64,000 bases of DNA from Acidobacteriota bacterium. Its GTDB lineage: Bacteria; Acidobacteriota; Terriglobia; Bryobacterales; Bryobacteraceae. Position 1 is the first letter of the stretch; each line of letters begins with the position of its first letter. The notes beneath the pieces are model-generated. The model was not told the DNA's origin and did no database searches. It worked only from the letters and a program-made list of their open reading frames with translations. The stretch is from contig JAPKYZ010000045.1 of assembly GCA_026394055.1 (NCBI GenBank), positions 1 through 64,000 on the forward strand, written 5' to 3'. Positions 16,837-28,863 of this stretch are shown here, piece after piece. Position numbers and translations under genes: made by a program.

Positions 16837-18116
16837 TGGCGAAACTGCTCATCAAGGGCGGCCGCGTGATCGATCCGGCCTCGGGCCTCGACCGCGTGAC
16901 GGACGTGCTGATCGCCAACTCGATCGTCCGCAAAGTGGGCGACAACCAGCATGCGCCGGAAGCGGAGACCATCGATGCGACGGGTCTGGTGGTGGCTCCG
17001 GGATTTATCGACATGCACGTCCACCTGCGCGAGCCGGGCTTTGTGCATGCGGAAACGATTGAGACCGGTGCTCGGGCGGCGGCGGCGGGTGGCTTCACCA
17101 CCATCTGCTGCATGCCGAACACCTCCCCCGTGAACGATTCGGCGCTGGTGACGCGCTACATCATTGAGCGCGCCCAGCGTGACGCCATGGTGAACGTCTT
17201 CCCCATCGGAGCGATCACCAAAGGCAGCCAGGGCGAAGAACTCGCCTCGATTGGCGGCATGAAGCGCGCCGGCATTGTGGCGATCTCGGACGACGGCCGG
17301 CCCGTGATGAACTCTCGGGTGATGCGCCGGGCGATGGAAACGGCGGCGGCGCTGGATCTGCCCGTGATCGACCATTGCGAAGACTTGAACCTCTCCGCCG
17401 GTGGCGACATGCACGAGGCGTTGCGCTGCGTCGAACTGGGGTTGCGCGGCATTCCTTCCTGTTCTGAAGACGTGATGGTGGCGCGCGACATCATTCTGGC
17501 GGAAGTGACCGGCGCCCGCTTCCACGTCGCCCACTTGTCGACGCGTGGCGCGGTGGACATGGTGAAGCAGGCCAAGCAGCGCGGCTTGCCCGTGACCTGC
17601 GAAGTGTCGCCACACCACTTCACGCTGTGCGACAGCGAGATCGTGCCCTACGATTCGAACTTCAAAATGCGTCCGCCCATCCGCTGCACGCACGATGTCG
17701 ATGCGTGCCTGGAAGGCATTATCGATGGTACCGTGGATGCGCTGGCGACCGATCACGCACCGCACGCCGGTAGCGAGAAGATGCAGGAGTTCGAGAAATG
17801 CCCGTTCGGCATACTCGGTCTCGAGACCGCCATCGGCCTCTCTTTTGCGCGCCTGGTGAACAACGGCCTGATCCCGCTGAAGCGCATGATTGAGCTGTAC
17901 ACCACCGGCCCGGCTAACATCTTGAAGCTGAACCGCGGGACGCTGCAGGCGGGGTCGCCGGGCGACGTCACCATTCTCGACCCCGGCCGCACGTGGCATT
18001 ACGAGCTCGGCAAGTCCGCTTCCAAGAGCCGCAACTCGCCCTTTGATGGCTGGAAGTTCCAGGGTGGCCCGACGCACACCATCGTCAGCGGCAAGATTGT
18101 CTGGCGCGCCAGCTAA
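16836..18116 (+). CDS. pyrC: Dihydroorotase
   Basis: Third step of pyrimidine synthesis, interconverting N-carbamoylaspartate and dihydroorotate. The 426-aa amidohydrolase has metal ligands His61 and His63 in DMHVHLREPG and the downstream motif ATDHAPH. The length and active-site pattern match type I (PyrC/PyrX active) enzymes. It overlaps pyrB by one base, so expression is coupled. The operon ends here; the next gene starts 50 bp on. Confidence 0.93.
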   Translation: MAKLLIKGGRVIDPASGLDRVTDVLIANSIVRKVGDNQHAPEAETIDATGLVVAPGFIDMHVHLREPGFVHAETIETGARAAAAGGFTTICCMPNTSPVNDSALVTRYIIERAQRDAMVNVFPIGAITKGSQGEELASIGGMKRAGIVAISDDGRPVMNSRVMRRAMETAAALDLPVIDHCEDLNLSAGGDMHEALRCVELGLRGIPSCSEDVMVARDIILAEVTGARFHVAHLSTRGAVDMVKQAKQRGLPVTCEVSPHHFTLCDSEIVPYDSNFKMRPPIRCTHDVDACLEGIIDGTVDALATDHAPHAGSEKMQEFEKCPFGILGLETAIGLSFARLVNNGLIPLKRMIELYTTGPANILKLNRGTLQAGSPGDVTILDPGRTWHYELGKSASKSRNSPFDGWKFQGGPTHTIVSGKIVWRAS

Positions 18117-18166
18117 CCTCAGCTCTTTCCCCTACGCTCAATCCGTGCAGGCTATACAGTAGGGGT

Positions 18167-20911
18167 ATGAGCGGCCCCATCATTATCGACTACGACGACA
18201 TCCGGCAGAACCGGTCACCTCAGGGGCCACGGCTGGGGCTGGGATTGTTGATCGGCCTGGGGCTGCTGTTACTGCTGACCGCCCGCTGGATCGCCAGCTA
18301 CACCATTGAGTACGCCTGGTGGCAGGAGATGGGCCAGGTCTCCACTTGGTTCGAGATGATCTCCTATGGCTTCGTGCCGCGAGTGGTGGCGGGTGTGATT
18401 GTCTTTCTGGCACTCTGGACCGCCTATTATGTCGGGGCAAAACCGGGTGGCTTGGGCCTCGCCACGCTGGCGCTGATGGGCGTATCCGCACTGTTGAGCC
18501 TGATGTTCATCGATTCCTGGACCGCCGTGCGCTTCTTCGGCGCCCGCGCCGCGGCCATCGACCCGCAAGCTTGGCGGGACCCCGTCTTCAATCAGCGCCT
18601 GCCGTTCTACCTGTTTGAGCTGCCGTTCTATGAGATGGTGCTCCGCTTGATGCTAGTGGCCAGCATGGCGACACTGGTGGTCTATTGGGTGGCCAGCCAC
18701 CTGCGCAAACTGCTCGACCTGCGGAACCTGCCACCGGGCACGCCGATCAATCTGGGCGATCTCGGGCTGACGCGGCTGCTCGATTCTCTGCTGGTGCGCG
18801 GCGCAGGCGTGATCTTTCTGTTGTCGCTGGCCGGTAGCTTTTATCTGGACCGCTTCTCCCTTCTCACGACAGACCACGGCTTCATGGTGGGCGTCGACTA
18901 CGTTGCGGAGACCATCTCGCTCCCGTTGAACTGGGGCGCGATCGGTGCCTGTGTGATGGCGGCAGCGCTGATCGCCATGGGTAGCTTTCGTCCCGCTCTA
19001 CTGGCCGTCGCGGCGGCGGTCTTAGTGCCGGGTGCAGTGGCCAAAGCAGTGAATTGGGCCTACGTCCGCCCGAACGAGATCTCCATCCAGCGTCCCTACA
19101 TTGAGCGTCACATCGCCACCACGCGCGCCGCCTATGGCCTGGACAAGCGGCTGCGGGAAGTGGATTTTGGAGCCAAGATCTCGGGCCAGATTGACGCCAC
19201 CAAGCACAAGCCCCTGCTCGACAACGTGCGGCTATGGGACTGGCGGGCCTTCCACGACACCATCACCCAGATCCAGGCTCTACGCCCCTACTATGTGTTC
19301 CCGGATTCCGATGTCGACCGCTACAAGCTGAGTGAGGGCGGCGGTCCGTCCCAGATCCGGCAAGTGCTGCTGACGCCGCGCGAGCTGGATGTGCGCCAAC
19401 TGCCGGACGTCAAGAGCCGCTGGATCAACCCGCACTTCATCTACACCCACGGCTACGGCGTGGTGATGGCGGAGGCCAACCGGATCACACCCGATGGCCT
19501 GCCGGAGTTGCTGATCAAGGACGCGCCGCTGGCCTACGGCACTGGCGGCTTGAAGGTGACGCGGCCGCAGATCTACTACGGCGAAGCTGTGCATGAGCCC
19601 GTCTTTGTCCGCACCGGACAGCCCGAGTTTGACTATCCGTCCGGCTCCGACAACGTGCACACCCGCTACGAAGGTAAGGGCGGCTTCCCGGTCTCGAGCT
19701 TTCCCATGCGCGTCGCAGCGGCCCTGGCCGAAGGCGACTGGAACATCGTGCTCACCAGCTACCTGACGCCCGAAAGCCGCATGATGATCCGGCGCAAGGT
19801 CCTCGATCGTCTGGAGAACCTGGCCGGCTTCATGAAGTGGGATGCGGACCCGTACCTGGTGATTGCCAAAGATGGCCGCCTGGTGTGGATGGTGGACGGC
19901 TTTACGACGTCAGCCGCGCACCCCTATGCGCGCCTGGTGAACACCGCGCAGTTCGGCCCGCTGAACTACATCCGCAATTCCGTCAAAGCCACCATCGACG
20001 CCTACGACGGCACGGTCAGCCTCTACATCTTTGATCCAGCGGACCCGATCGTGCAAGCCTACGCGAGCCTTTTCCCCACCCTGTTCAAACCCGCCAGCGA
20101 AATGCCGGCCGATCTGCGCGAGCATGCCCGGTATCCGGAAACCATCTTCCGCATCCAGGCCGAACTGTTCCGGACGTTCCATATGCATGATCCGGAGGCG
20201 TTCTACAACAAGGAAGATTTGTGGGACATCGCCCGCACCACCAGCAGCCAGGAAGGCGAGGCGGCACCGTCGACGCCAACGTATCTGGTGGCCACGCTGC
20301 CCGATTCTGATACGCCGGAGTTCCTGCTGATGATCCCGTTCACGCCGCGCAACAAAGACAACCTGATCGGCATGATGGTGGCGCGCTGCGATGGCGACAA
20401 GCTGGGCGAGATTGTCATCCTGCAGCTGTCGAAACAAGAGCTGATCTTCGGCCCCATGCAGATCAAGGCCCGCATCAACCAAGATCAAACCATCTCCAAG
20501 GACCTGACGCTGTGGAATCAGCAAGGCTCCAAAGTCATCCGCGGCCAAATGCTGGTACTGCCCATCGACAAGACGTTCCTCTACGTGGAGCCGATCTACC
20601 TGCAAGCCTCCCAAGCGCCGATGCCGCAGTTGAAGAAGGTGGCGCTGGCCTTGGGCAATCAACTGGCCTATGCCGATACCTACGAGCAAGCGCTGGCGCA
20701 GATCTCCAATTCGCAGCTGCCCACCGCCGCATCGAAGGCTACCGTCGAGACATCCAATGTGACGGGGGCACCGCCACCGGTAGGCGTGCAACCGGACCGC
20801 CGGATGGACGAACTGCGCGGCCGCATGCGCCGTTATCGCGAACTGATGTCGCAAGGCAAGTTTGGCGAAGCCGGCAAAGAACTGGAGCAGATCGAAGCGC
20901 TGCTGAAGTAG
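18167..20911 (+). CDS. UPF0182 family membrane protein
   Basis: A 914-aa protein: seven hydrophobic segments in the first 310 residues, then a large extracytoplasmic domain (about 310-850) and a short coiled C terminus. Conserved features such as the YAWWQEMGQ region, ERHIATTRAAYGLD and WDWRAFHDTITQIQALRPYY identify UPF0182 (COG1615). The family is widespread in actinobacteria, cyanobacteria and acidobacteria and has no established function. Confidence 0.88.
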   Translation: MSGPIIIDYDDIRQNRSPQGPRLGLGLLIGLGLLLLLTARWIASYTIEYAWWQEMGQVSTWFEMISYGFVPRVVAGVIVFLALWTAYYVGAKPGGLGLATLALMGVSALLSLMFIDSWTAVRFFGARAAAIDPQAWRDPVFNQRLPFYLFELPFYEMVLRLMLVASMATLVVYWVASHLRKLLDLRNLPPGTPINLGDLGLTRLLDSLLVRGAGVIFLLSLAGSFYLDRFSLLTTDHGFMVGVDYVAETISLPLNWGAIGACVMAAALIAMGSFRPALLAVAAAVLVPGAVAKAVNWAYVRPNEISIQRPYIERHIATTRAAYGLDKRLREVDFGAKISGQIDATKHKPLLDNVRLWDWRAFHDTITQIQALRPYYVFPDSDVDRYKLSEGGGPSQIRQVLLTPRELDVRQLPDVKSRWINPHFIYTHGYGVVMAEANRITPDGLPELLIKDAPLAYGTGGLKVTRPQIYYGEAVHEPVFVRTGQPEFDYPSGSDNVHTRYEGKGGFPVSSFPMRVAAALAEGDWNIVLTSYLTPESRMMIRRKVLDRLENLAGFMKWDADPYLVIAKDGRLVWMVDGFTTSAAHPYARLVNTAQFGPLNYIRNSVKATIDAYDGTVSLYIFDPADPIVQAYASLFPTLFKPASEMPADLREHARYPETIFRIQAELFRTFHMHDPEAFYNKEDLWDIARTTSSQEGEAAPSTPTYLVATLPDSDTPEFLLMIPFTPRNKDNLIGMMVARCDGDKLGEIVILQLSKQELIFGPMQIKARINQDQTISKDLTLWNQQGSKVIRGQMLVLPIDKTFLYVEPIYLQASQAPMPQLKKVALALGNQLAYADTYEQALAQISNSQLPTAASKATVETSNVTGAPPPVGVQPDRRMDELRGRMRRYRELMSQGKFGEAGKELEQIEALLK

Positions 20912-20924
20912 CGCCGGAGCACAC

Positions 20925-23005
<2,081 letters not shown>

Positions 23006-23009
<4 letters not shown>

Positions 23010-23770
23010 GGGATCCCCGCCGCGCGCTTCCAGCCCGGACGTTCGCTTTGGCGCGCCGGAGCGGTGGTGTCACCCGGCGTGCTGCGGCGGGTGACGGGCA
23101 GGGCACGCGAGAAGTCGAGGTCGGCGTCATCGAAGGTGATCGGCCGGTCGAGAATCATTTCGACCGTGGTGCCCTTGCCCAGTACCGCATCGGGTCCGCG
23201 AGTGGCCAGCACACCGATCATGGCCGCCGCCGCACCGGCAGCAGCACCAATGCCCGCACCCATCCCCGCGTGACCGGCAGCGGAGCCCGCGATCGCGCCC
23301 ACAATGGTGCCGGTGGTGGCCGCTTCGCCAATGCCCTTGGCATCACCAGCTTTGTTGCCATCGCCCTGGATCTTGCCCTCTTCACGATCCAGCTTGCCGG
23401 GGTTGGTGCCATCGACGTTCGACATGCGGGAGCGGAAGTCGCGGATGATGCCGTTGGGGAGAATCAGCGTGTCAAAGCGGACAAACAGCTCCGCGCGGCC
23501 TTTCACCCGGCCCGCGCGCTTGACGGTGGTCACCGTTCCGGCTACGCTCGACCCCACCGGGATCACGATTCGGCTGGCCACAATGATCGGAAAGACGGTC
23601 TCCAGATAGACGCGGTCCCCTTCAGCGGCATTCTTCGTGCTCACTGAGTTCAGCAGGCTCAGCGGGATGCGCGTCCCGGTTTCCACACGAACCGCCGCGG
23701 GCGCTGGTTGAGACGCAGCGGCAGGGGCATCTTGAGCAAGCCAAGCCAGGGCGATGGTGGCAACAAACAT
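23006..23770 (-). CDS. Exported protein with glycine-zipper region
   Basis: A 254-aa protein. A signal peptide (about residues 1-20) is followed by a beta-rich domain (about 30-115) that resembles the VirB10/TrbI-like barrel found in stand-alone acidobacterial proteins. A Gly/Ala-rich stretch with repeated GxxxG spacing (about 150-190) could insert in or associate with membrane. A good ribosome binding site (AGGAG) precedes the ATG. Function unknown. Confidence 0.65.
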
Positions 23771-23878
23771 CTGAGTGAACTCCTAACACTACGATAAACG
23801 GTTCCCCTGGCCCGCAAGTTGCGAAAAATCGCCGGGGACATCAGCCTCTCCCAGGGAAGCTTCGTACAATGGAAAGGC

Positions 23879-23955
23879 GGGCCCGTAGCTCATCTGGATA
23901 GAGCACCGACCTTCTAAGTCGGGGGTAGCAGGTTCGAGTCCTGCCGGGCCTACCA
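23879..23955 (+). tRNA. tRNA-Arg (anticodon TCT)
   Basis: A 77-nt cloverleaf with encoded CCA. Acceptor GGGCCCG pairs with CGGGCCT (G1-U72 wobble). The D arm is GCTC/GAGC, the anticodon stem CCGAC/GTCGG has loop CTTCTAA giving anticodon TCT (Arg, AGA), and the T arm is GCAGG/CCTGC with TTCGAGT. Confidence 0.95.
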
Positions 23956-23970
23956 AATAGGATTGACTGA

Positions 23971-24513
23971 TTGAACCGCTTCCTTTCCCGGCGCACCGCT
24001 CCGTTCCGCCGCATTCTGCTGGTGGAATCCGGGTCCCGCTCTATTGCGGAAGGCTGGCTGGGTTGGCTGAGCCGGGAACACCCGCAGTCTTCGGTGGACT
24101 TGCTGACTTGCTATGACGGCGCCCCCGCCAACTACGACGCCCGCGGAGCCATCTTCTCCACCAACGACTACCGCACCGATGCCGCCCGGCAGGGGCTGAT
24201 GGCCGAGTTTCTGGCCAACCGCTACGACGTCATCGCCATCATCTGTTCGGAAGAGCCGGTGATGACGAAGTGGAAGTGGTACACCGCGCTGAAGCTGAAG
24301 TGCAAAGTGGTGATCATCAACGAGAATGGCGACTGGTTTTGGCTGGACCGCGGCAACTGGGACATTGTCCGCAAGTTCGTCGCCTTCCGCAGCGGCCTGT
24401 CGGGTTCCGGCGCCATGATGCAGCCGCTCCGGCTGCTGGCTTTTCCGTTCACGTTAACCTATTTGTTGCTGTACGCACTGGTGGTCCATACCCGTCGAAA
24501 GGTGTTTTCATGA
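23971..24513 (+). CDS. Hypothetical protein, possible sugar-nucleotide-like fold
   Basis: A 180-aa product from a TTG start 16 bp after the tRNA. Alternating hydrophobic strands (RRILLVESGS, VIAIICSEEPV, KVVIINENGDWF) suggest a Rossmann-like fold, and a C-terminal hydrophobic helix (about 150-172) may anchor it to the membrane. It overlaps the oxidoreductase start (ATGA). I do not recognise the family. Confidence 0.6.
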   Translation: MNRFLSRRTAPFRRILLVESGSRSIAEGWLGWLSREHPQSSVDLLTCYDGAPANYDARGAIFSTNDYRTDAARQGLMAEFLANRYDVIAIICSEEPVMTKWKWYTALKLKCKVVIINENGDWFWLDRGNWDIVRKFVAFRSGLSGSGAMMQPLRLLAFPFTLTYLLLYALVVHTRRKVFS

Positions 24514-25487
24514 AAGCGATTGTTGTCCATGAGCCCGGTGGCGCGGAGAATCTGCGCTACGAAGAGATCGCGCAGCCCTCGCCCGGCAAGGGAGAGGTGC
24601 TGGTGCGCATGGTGGCGGCTGGGGTCAACTACATCGACACCTACTTCCGCCGCGGCATGTACCCCGCACCGGAGCGCCCCATGCGTCTGGGCATGGAAGG
24701 ATCCGGCTATGTGGAGACGCTGGGCGAAGGCGTGACGTCATTCGCCGTGGGCGACGCTGTGGCCTTCGCCATGACACGTGGTGCCTATGCCGAGTATTGC
24801 GTCGTCGCGGCGGACAAACTGGTGCCGGTGCCCGCCGGAGTTCCGGTGGCGGAAGCGGCGCAGATGATGCTGCAAGGCATGACGGCGCACTACCTGACGC
24901 GGTCCACGTTTGCGCTCAAGGCGGGCGACACTTGCCTCGTCCATGCGGCAGCGGGCGGAACCGGGCGGTTGCTATGCCAGATCGCCAAGATTGTGGGCGC
25001 CCACGTGATCGGGACGGCGGGAAACGAAGCCAAAGCCGAACAGGCGAAAGCCTCCGGCGCGGATGAAGTGATCCTTTATCAGACGCAGGATTTTGTGGCC
25101 GAAGTGAAGCGCATCACCAATGGTCGCGGCGTCGATGTGGTCTACGACGGCGTCGGAGCCACCACGTTCGATGGCAGCCTGAACTCTCTCCGTCCGCGCG
25201 GCATGATGGTGCTGTTCGGCCAATCCTCCGGTCCCGTGCCGCCGTTTGATATTCAGGTGCTGAACCAGAAGGGTTCGCTCTATTTGAGCCGCCCCAGCCT
25301 GGGCCACTACGTCGCCACGCGCGAGGAGCTGGAATGGCGTGCCAAGGAGATCTTCGAGTGGCGCACAGCGGGCAAGCTGGCCTTCACCCTGGACCGCAGC
25401 TACCCTCTAGCCGATGCCGCGCAGGCGCACCTCGATCTCGAAGGCCGTAAGACAGCGGGCAAGCTGGTGCTGACGGTCAGCCAATGA
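24510..25487 (+). CDS. NADPH:quinone oxidoreductase (zeta-crystallin type)
   Basis: A 325-aa medium-chain dehydrogenase/reductase without the catalytic-zinc ligands, matching the quinone reductase (Qor) branch. The catalytic domain covers about residues 1-125. The nucleotide-binding motif is in VHAAAGGTGRLLCQIAK (about 146-162), and the quinone-reductase region VNYIDTYFRRGMYP is present. The start is ATG 24510 in an ATGA overlap with the previous gene; the stop overlaps the peptidase start in the same way. Confidence 0.88.
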   Translation: MKAIVVHEPGGAENLRYEEIAQPSPGKGEVLVRMVAAGVNYIDTYFRRGMYPAPERPMRLGMEGSGYVETLGEGVTSFAVGDAVAFAMTRGAYAEYCVVAADKLVPVPAGVPVAEAAQMMLQGMTAHYLTRSTFALKAGDTCLVHAAAGGTGRLLCQIAKIVGAHVIGTAGNEAKAEQAKASGADEVILYQTQDFVAEVKRITNGRGVDVVYDGVGATTFDGSLNSLRPRGMMVLFGQSSGPVPPFDIQVLNQKGSLYLSRPSLGHYVATREELEWRAKEIFEWRTAGKLAFTLDRSYPLADAAQAHLDLEGRKTAGKLVLTVSQ

Positions 25488-26548
25488 GCTTCGACCTGAA
25501 CACGCTTGATCTGGCCGCATTAGGCGTCGAGGCGTTCCTGACGGCGGAACCGTCCAACGTCCGTTATCTCACCGGCTTCACCGGCTCCAATGGACTGGTG
25601 GTGCTGGAGGGCGGGCGGATGACGCTGTTCACTGACCCGCGCTACACCATCCAGGCGGCGGCCGAGTATTCTGGCCCGGTCGAAGTGATCACGCGCGGCG
25701 GTTTGCCGCTGGCGGCAGCCAAATTGATCACGCGCCGCAAGCTGCGCAAAGTGGGGTTCGAGAAGAATCGGTTGAGCTACGCCGGACACGCCGCGCTGAC
25801 GGCGGCGCTCGACAAAAAGGCGGAGCTGGTCGCGCTGGACGACGTGATTGAGACGCGCCGGATGGTGAAGACGCCGGAGGAGATCGCCAAGATCCGCCGC
25901 TCCGTCAACCTGAATTCACAGGCCTACCTGCGCGCCCTCCAACGCTTCCGGCCCGCCATGACCGAGGCGGCGCTGGCGGCCGAAATCGACTATCAGATGC
26001 GCCGGTTGGGCGCGGAAGGTCCGGCGTTTGACACCATTGTCGCCAGTGGTGCGCGCACCGCCTTTCCCCACGCGCATCCGGAGGCTAAACCAATCCAGCC
26101 CAATCAGTTATTATTAGTAGACATGGGCGCGATGGTGGATGGGTATGCATCCGACATGACGCGCACATTGGCCGTCGGCAAGGTTTCAGGCACGCTGAAA
26201 AGAATGTACGCAGCGGTGCTGGAGGCTCAGCTGGCAGCCATTGCCCGGGTCAAGCCGGGAGTCAGCGGCGGGCAGATCGACCGTGCGGCCCGCGAGGTTT
26301 TGAAGGGTCATGGTTTGGACCAGGAGTTTGTGCACTCCACCGGCCATGGGCTAGGTTTAGAGATTCACGAGGGCCCGCGCCTCGGCAAGAGTGAGAAGCG
26401 TAAGTTGGAAGCGGGCATGGTGATCACCATTGAACCGGGCGTATACCGCGCAGGCGTCGGCGGTGTCCGGATTGAGGATACAGTGCTCGTAACCGCCACA
26501 GGACCGGAAGTCCTGACGCCAACATCCAAAGAATTGATGTCCATCTGA
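25484..26548 (+). CDS. M24 Xaa-Pro aminopeptidase-type peptidase
   Basis: A 354-aa pita-bread metallopeptidase. The creatinase N domain covers about residues 1-125, then the M24 domain carries the dinuclear metal ligands: [19 protein letters not shown] (two Asp), [12 protein letters not shown] (His) and [10 protein letters not shown] and [10 protein letters not shown] (two Glu). It removes residues before proline. The start overlaps the oxidoreductase stop, and accB begins 1 nt after its stop. The order pepP-accB-accC recurs in many bacteria. Confidence 0.92.
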   Translation: MSFDLNTLDLAALGVEAFLTAEPSNVRYLTGFTGSNGLVVLEGGRMTLFTDPRYTIQAAAEYSGPVEVITRGGLPLAAAKLITRRKLRKVGFEKNRLSYAGHAALTAALDKKAELVALDDVIETRRMVKTPEEIAKIRRSVNLNSQAYLRALQRFRPAMTEAALAAEIDYQMRRLGAEGPAFDTIVASGARTAFPHAHPEAKPIQPNQLLLVDMGAMVDGYASDMTRTLAVGKVSGTLKRMYAAVLEAQLAAIARVKPGVSGGQIDRAAREVLKGHGLDQEFVHSTGHGLGLEIHEGPRLGKSEKRKLEAGMVITIEPGVYRAGVGGVRIEDTVLVTATGPEVLTPTSKELMSI

Positions 26549-26549
26549 A

Positions 26550-27005
26550 ATGACGAATGAAGAAATCAAGCAGCTCATCGCCTTGGCGCAGGAAACCGGC
26601 GTCGCGGAGCTGGAAGTACAGCGTGGCGAGAACCGTATTCGCGTGAAGCTCGCCGGCTCCAACGACTATTTCCCGGTTCCCACCGCCGTGGTCGCCGCGC
26701 CCTCGGTTGCCGCGGGTCCCGTTCCGGCGCCCCCGGCGTCGTCGGACCCCTTAAGCGACCCCAACGTGGTGCTGGTCAAGTCCCCCATTGTGGGCACCTT
26801 CTATGAATCCTCCTCGCCCGGTTCGGCGCCCTTCGTCAAGGTGGGCGATTCGGTGTCGGTGGGCAAGGTGCTCTGCATCATCGAATCGATGAAGCTGATG
26901 AACGAGATTGAGTCTGAGTATTCCGGCACCATCGTCGCCAAGCTGGTCGAGAACGGCCACCCGGTTGAGTACGGCGAAGCGATGTTTGCCGTGCGTCCGG
27001 CGTAA
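26550..27005 (+). CDS. accB: Biotin carboxyl carrier protein of acetyl-CoA carboxylase
   Basis: A 151-aa carrier. It has an N-terminal helical part, a Pro/Ala-rich linker (about 44-67), and a biotinyl domain with the biotin attachment site ESMKLMNEI, where Lys115 is the modified residue. It shuttles carboxybiotin between AccC and the carboxyltransferase, which is not encoded here. It lies between the M24 peptidase and accC. Confidence 0.94.
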   Translation: MTNEEIKQLIALAQETGVAELEVQRGENRIRVKLAGSNDYFPVPTAVVAAPSVAAGPVPAPPASSDPLSDPNVVLVKSPIVGTFYESSSPGSAPFVKVGDSVSVGKVLCIIESMKLMNEIESEYSGTIVAKLVENGHPVEYGEAMFAVRPA

Positions 27006-27019
27006 CCGCAGTAACCTCC

Positions 27020-28384
27020 ATGTTCCAAAAAGTTCTGATCGCCAACCGCGGCGAAATCGCCTTGCGGATTATCTGCGCCTGCAAGGATCTGGGTATCAAG
27101 ACGGTGGCCGTCTACTCGGAAGCCGACCGCAACAGCCTCCACGTCCGTTTCGCCGACGAAGCCGTCTGCATCGGTCCGGCCAAAAGCGCCCGCAGCTACC
27201 TGGACATCCCGTCGGTGATGAGCGCAGCGGAGATCACCAACGTCAACGCCATCCACCCTGGCTACGGCTTCTTGAGCGAGAACGCCGACTTCGCCGAGGT
27301 CTGCGCCGCGCATGGGGTCAAGTTCATCGGCCCCAGCCCCAATGTCACCCGCATGATGGGCCTGAAGCAAAAGGCCCGGGCGGCCATGAAGGAAGCGGGC
27401 GTGCCCACGCTGCCCGGTTCGGTGGACGTGCTCCATTCCGCCGAAGAAGCGCTCGAGATCGCCAATGAGATCGGCTACCCGGTGATCTTGAAAGCCGCCG
27501 CCGGTGGTGGTGGCCGCGGCATGCGCGTGGTCCATTCCGCAGACGAATTGCCGGCGCAATTGGCGCAAGCACAAACCGAAGCCGGCGCGGCCTTCTCGGT
27601 GCCGGACATCTACGTCGAAAAGTACATCCCCAATCCGCGCCACATCGAGTTCCAGTTGCTGGCCGACGAGCATGGCGATGTCGAAGTGTTGTTTGAGCGG
27701 GAGTGCTCCATCCAACGCCGCCACCAGAAGCTGATCGAAGAGGCTCCTTCACCCGTCGTGACGCCCGAACTGCGCGCCGCAATGTGTGAGCGGCTGAAGG
27801 TCGCCTTCAAGAAGATCGGCTACACCAACGCGGGCACCGTCGAATTTCTGATGGACCCCGAGGGTAATCTCTTCTTCATCGAAGTGAACGCCCGCATTCA
27901 AGTGGAGCACCCGGTGACCGAAGCCGTCACAGGCGTCGATCTGGTGAAAAGCCAGATCCTGATCGCCGCCGGGGCCAAGCTGTCGGACATCCTGATCCGT
28001 CCCATCACGCTGAACGGCCACGCCATCGAATGCCGCATCAATGCGGAGCACCCGGAAACGTTCGCGCCCTCGCCGGGCCGCATCACCGGCCTCAACCTGC
28101 CCGGCGGCATCGGCGTCCGGGTGGACACCGCGGTCTACACCGACGGCGTCATCCCGCCCTATTACGATTCGCTGGTGGCGAAGCTGATCTGCCACGGCGC
28201 CACGCGCGAAGAGGCGATTGACCGGTCACTGCGCGCGCTCGACATGTTTGTGGTGGAAGGCATCTACACCTCCATCCCGCTCCAAAAGCGCATCCTGGCC
28301 GACGAAGATTTCCGAGCCGCCCGCATCGATACGAATTACATCGCCCGCAAGATGCCCCCCAAGGCGACTGCCGCCAAGGGGTAG
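27020..28384 (+). CDS. accC: Biotin carboxylase of acetyl-CoA carboxylase
   Basis: ATP-dependent carboxylation of biotin on AccB. The 454-aa length is typical. It shows the N-terminal [15 protein letters not shown] signature, the ATP-grasp glycine loop [11 protein letters not shown] (about 161-171), [12 protein letters not shown], and the catalytic region [16 protein letters not shown] (about 283-298). It starts 14 bp after accB. Confidence 0.95.
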   Translation: MFQKVLIANRGEIALRIICACKDLGIKTVAVYSEADRNSLHVRFADEAVCIGPAKSARSYLDIPSVMSAAEITNVNAIHPGYGFLSENADFAEVCAAHGVKFIGPSPNVTRMMGLKQKARAAMKEAGVPTLPGSVDVLHSAEEALEIANEIGYPVILKAAAGGGGRGMRVVHSADELPAQLAQAQTEAGAAFSVPDIYVEKYIPNPRHIEFQLLADEHGDVEVLFERECSIQRRHQKLIEEAPSPVVTPELRAAMCERLKVAFKKIGYTNAGTVEFLMDPEGNLFFIEVNARIQVEHPVTEAVTGVDLVKSQILIAAGAKLSDILIRPITLNGHAIECRINAEHPETFAPSPGRITGLNLPGGIGVRVDTAVYTDGVIPPYYDSLVAKLICHGATREEAIDRSLRALDMFVVEGIYTSIPLQKRILADEDFRAARIDTNYIARKMPPKATAAKG

Positions 28385-28400
28385 CAACAAAGCTTTCGCC

Positions 28401-28596
28401 ATGAAGGTGCGCGACGTGATCCGACTGCTGGAGCAACACGGCTGGCAACTGCGCGGATCAAGGGCAGCCACCGGCAGTTTAAGAAAGCCGGACATGAATG
28501 TCGTGACGGTTCCCGGCCATCCTGGCGAAGGATTTGCCCGTGGGTACAATGAAGGCGGTCTTGAAAGACGCTGGAATCGAGCCGAGTCCAAGATGA
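28401..28596 (+). pseudogene. hicA: Frameshifted hicA-like mRNA interferase gene
   Basis: The start (MKVRDVIRLLEQHGW) is clear HicA. Family-like sequence continues only by switching frame three times: after SR at about 28462-28464 (one G fewer), after KKAGH at about 28496 (one base more), and at about 28530 (one G more). It then ends with GTMKAVLKDAGIE and a stop at 28594-28596 overlapping hicB. The catalytic-histidine segment GSHRQF lies in the second frame, so the ATG frame loses it. The ATG frame itself stays open and runs into hicB (28401-28814), which could give a fused product. Either a true pseudogene or sequencing error in G runs. Confidence 0.75.
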
Positions 28597-28814
28597 AATA
28601 CACCGTAGTTTTTGAGCAAGGCCCCACCTCATGGGGCGCTTACGGGCCGGATCTGCCGGATTGCGTCACGGCGGGTGCATCGCTTGACCAGGTCCGCGAG
28701 CGGATCCGCGAAGCGATTGAGTTCCATTTGGAGGGCATCCGTGAAGAGGGCCTCGCCATACCCCTGCCCTCCAGCCGCGCCCAGGAAATCGAAGTACTCT
28801 GGCCAGCAGCCTGA
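28593..28814 (+). CDS. hicB: HicB-family antitoxin
   Basis: A 73-aa protein with the partial RNase H-like HicB fold: MKYTVVFEQG, then WGAYGPDLPDCVTAGASLDQ, then REAIEFHLEGI. No separate DNA-binding domain is present, as in short HicB forms. The start ATG overlaps the broken hicA stop (ATGA), the normal hicA-hicB arrangement. With hicA disrupted it may be an orphan antitoxin. Confidence 0.8.
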   Translation: MKYTVVFEQGPTSWGAYGPDLPDCVTAGASLDQVRERIREAIEFHLEGIREEGLAIPLPSSRAQEIEVLWPAA

Positions 28815-28863
28815 AACACCAGCATTGACGTCAGCAGGCGCATAGCCTGATAAGCTGACAAAT

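Noticed and set aside
16833-18077. 414-codon minus-strand open frame
   Set aside because: Exact antisense of dihydroorotase, which has clear catalytic motifs.
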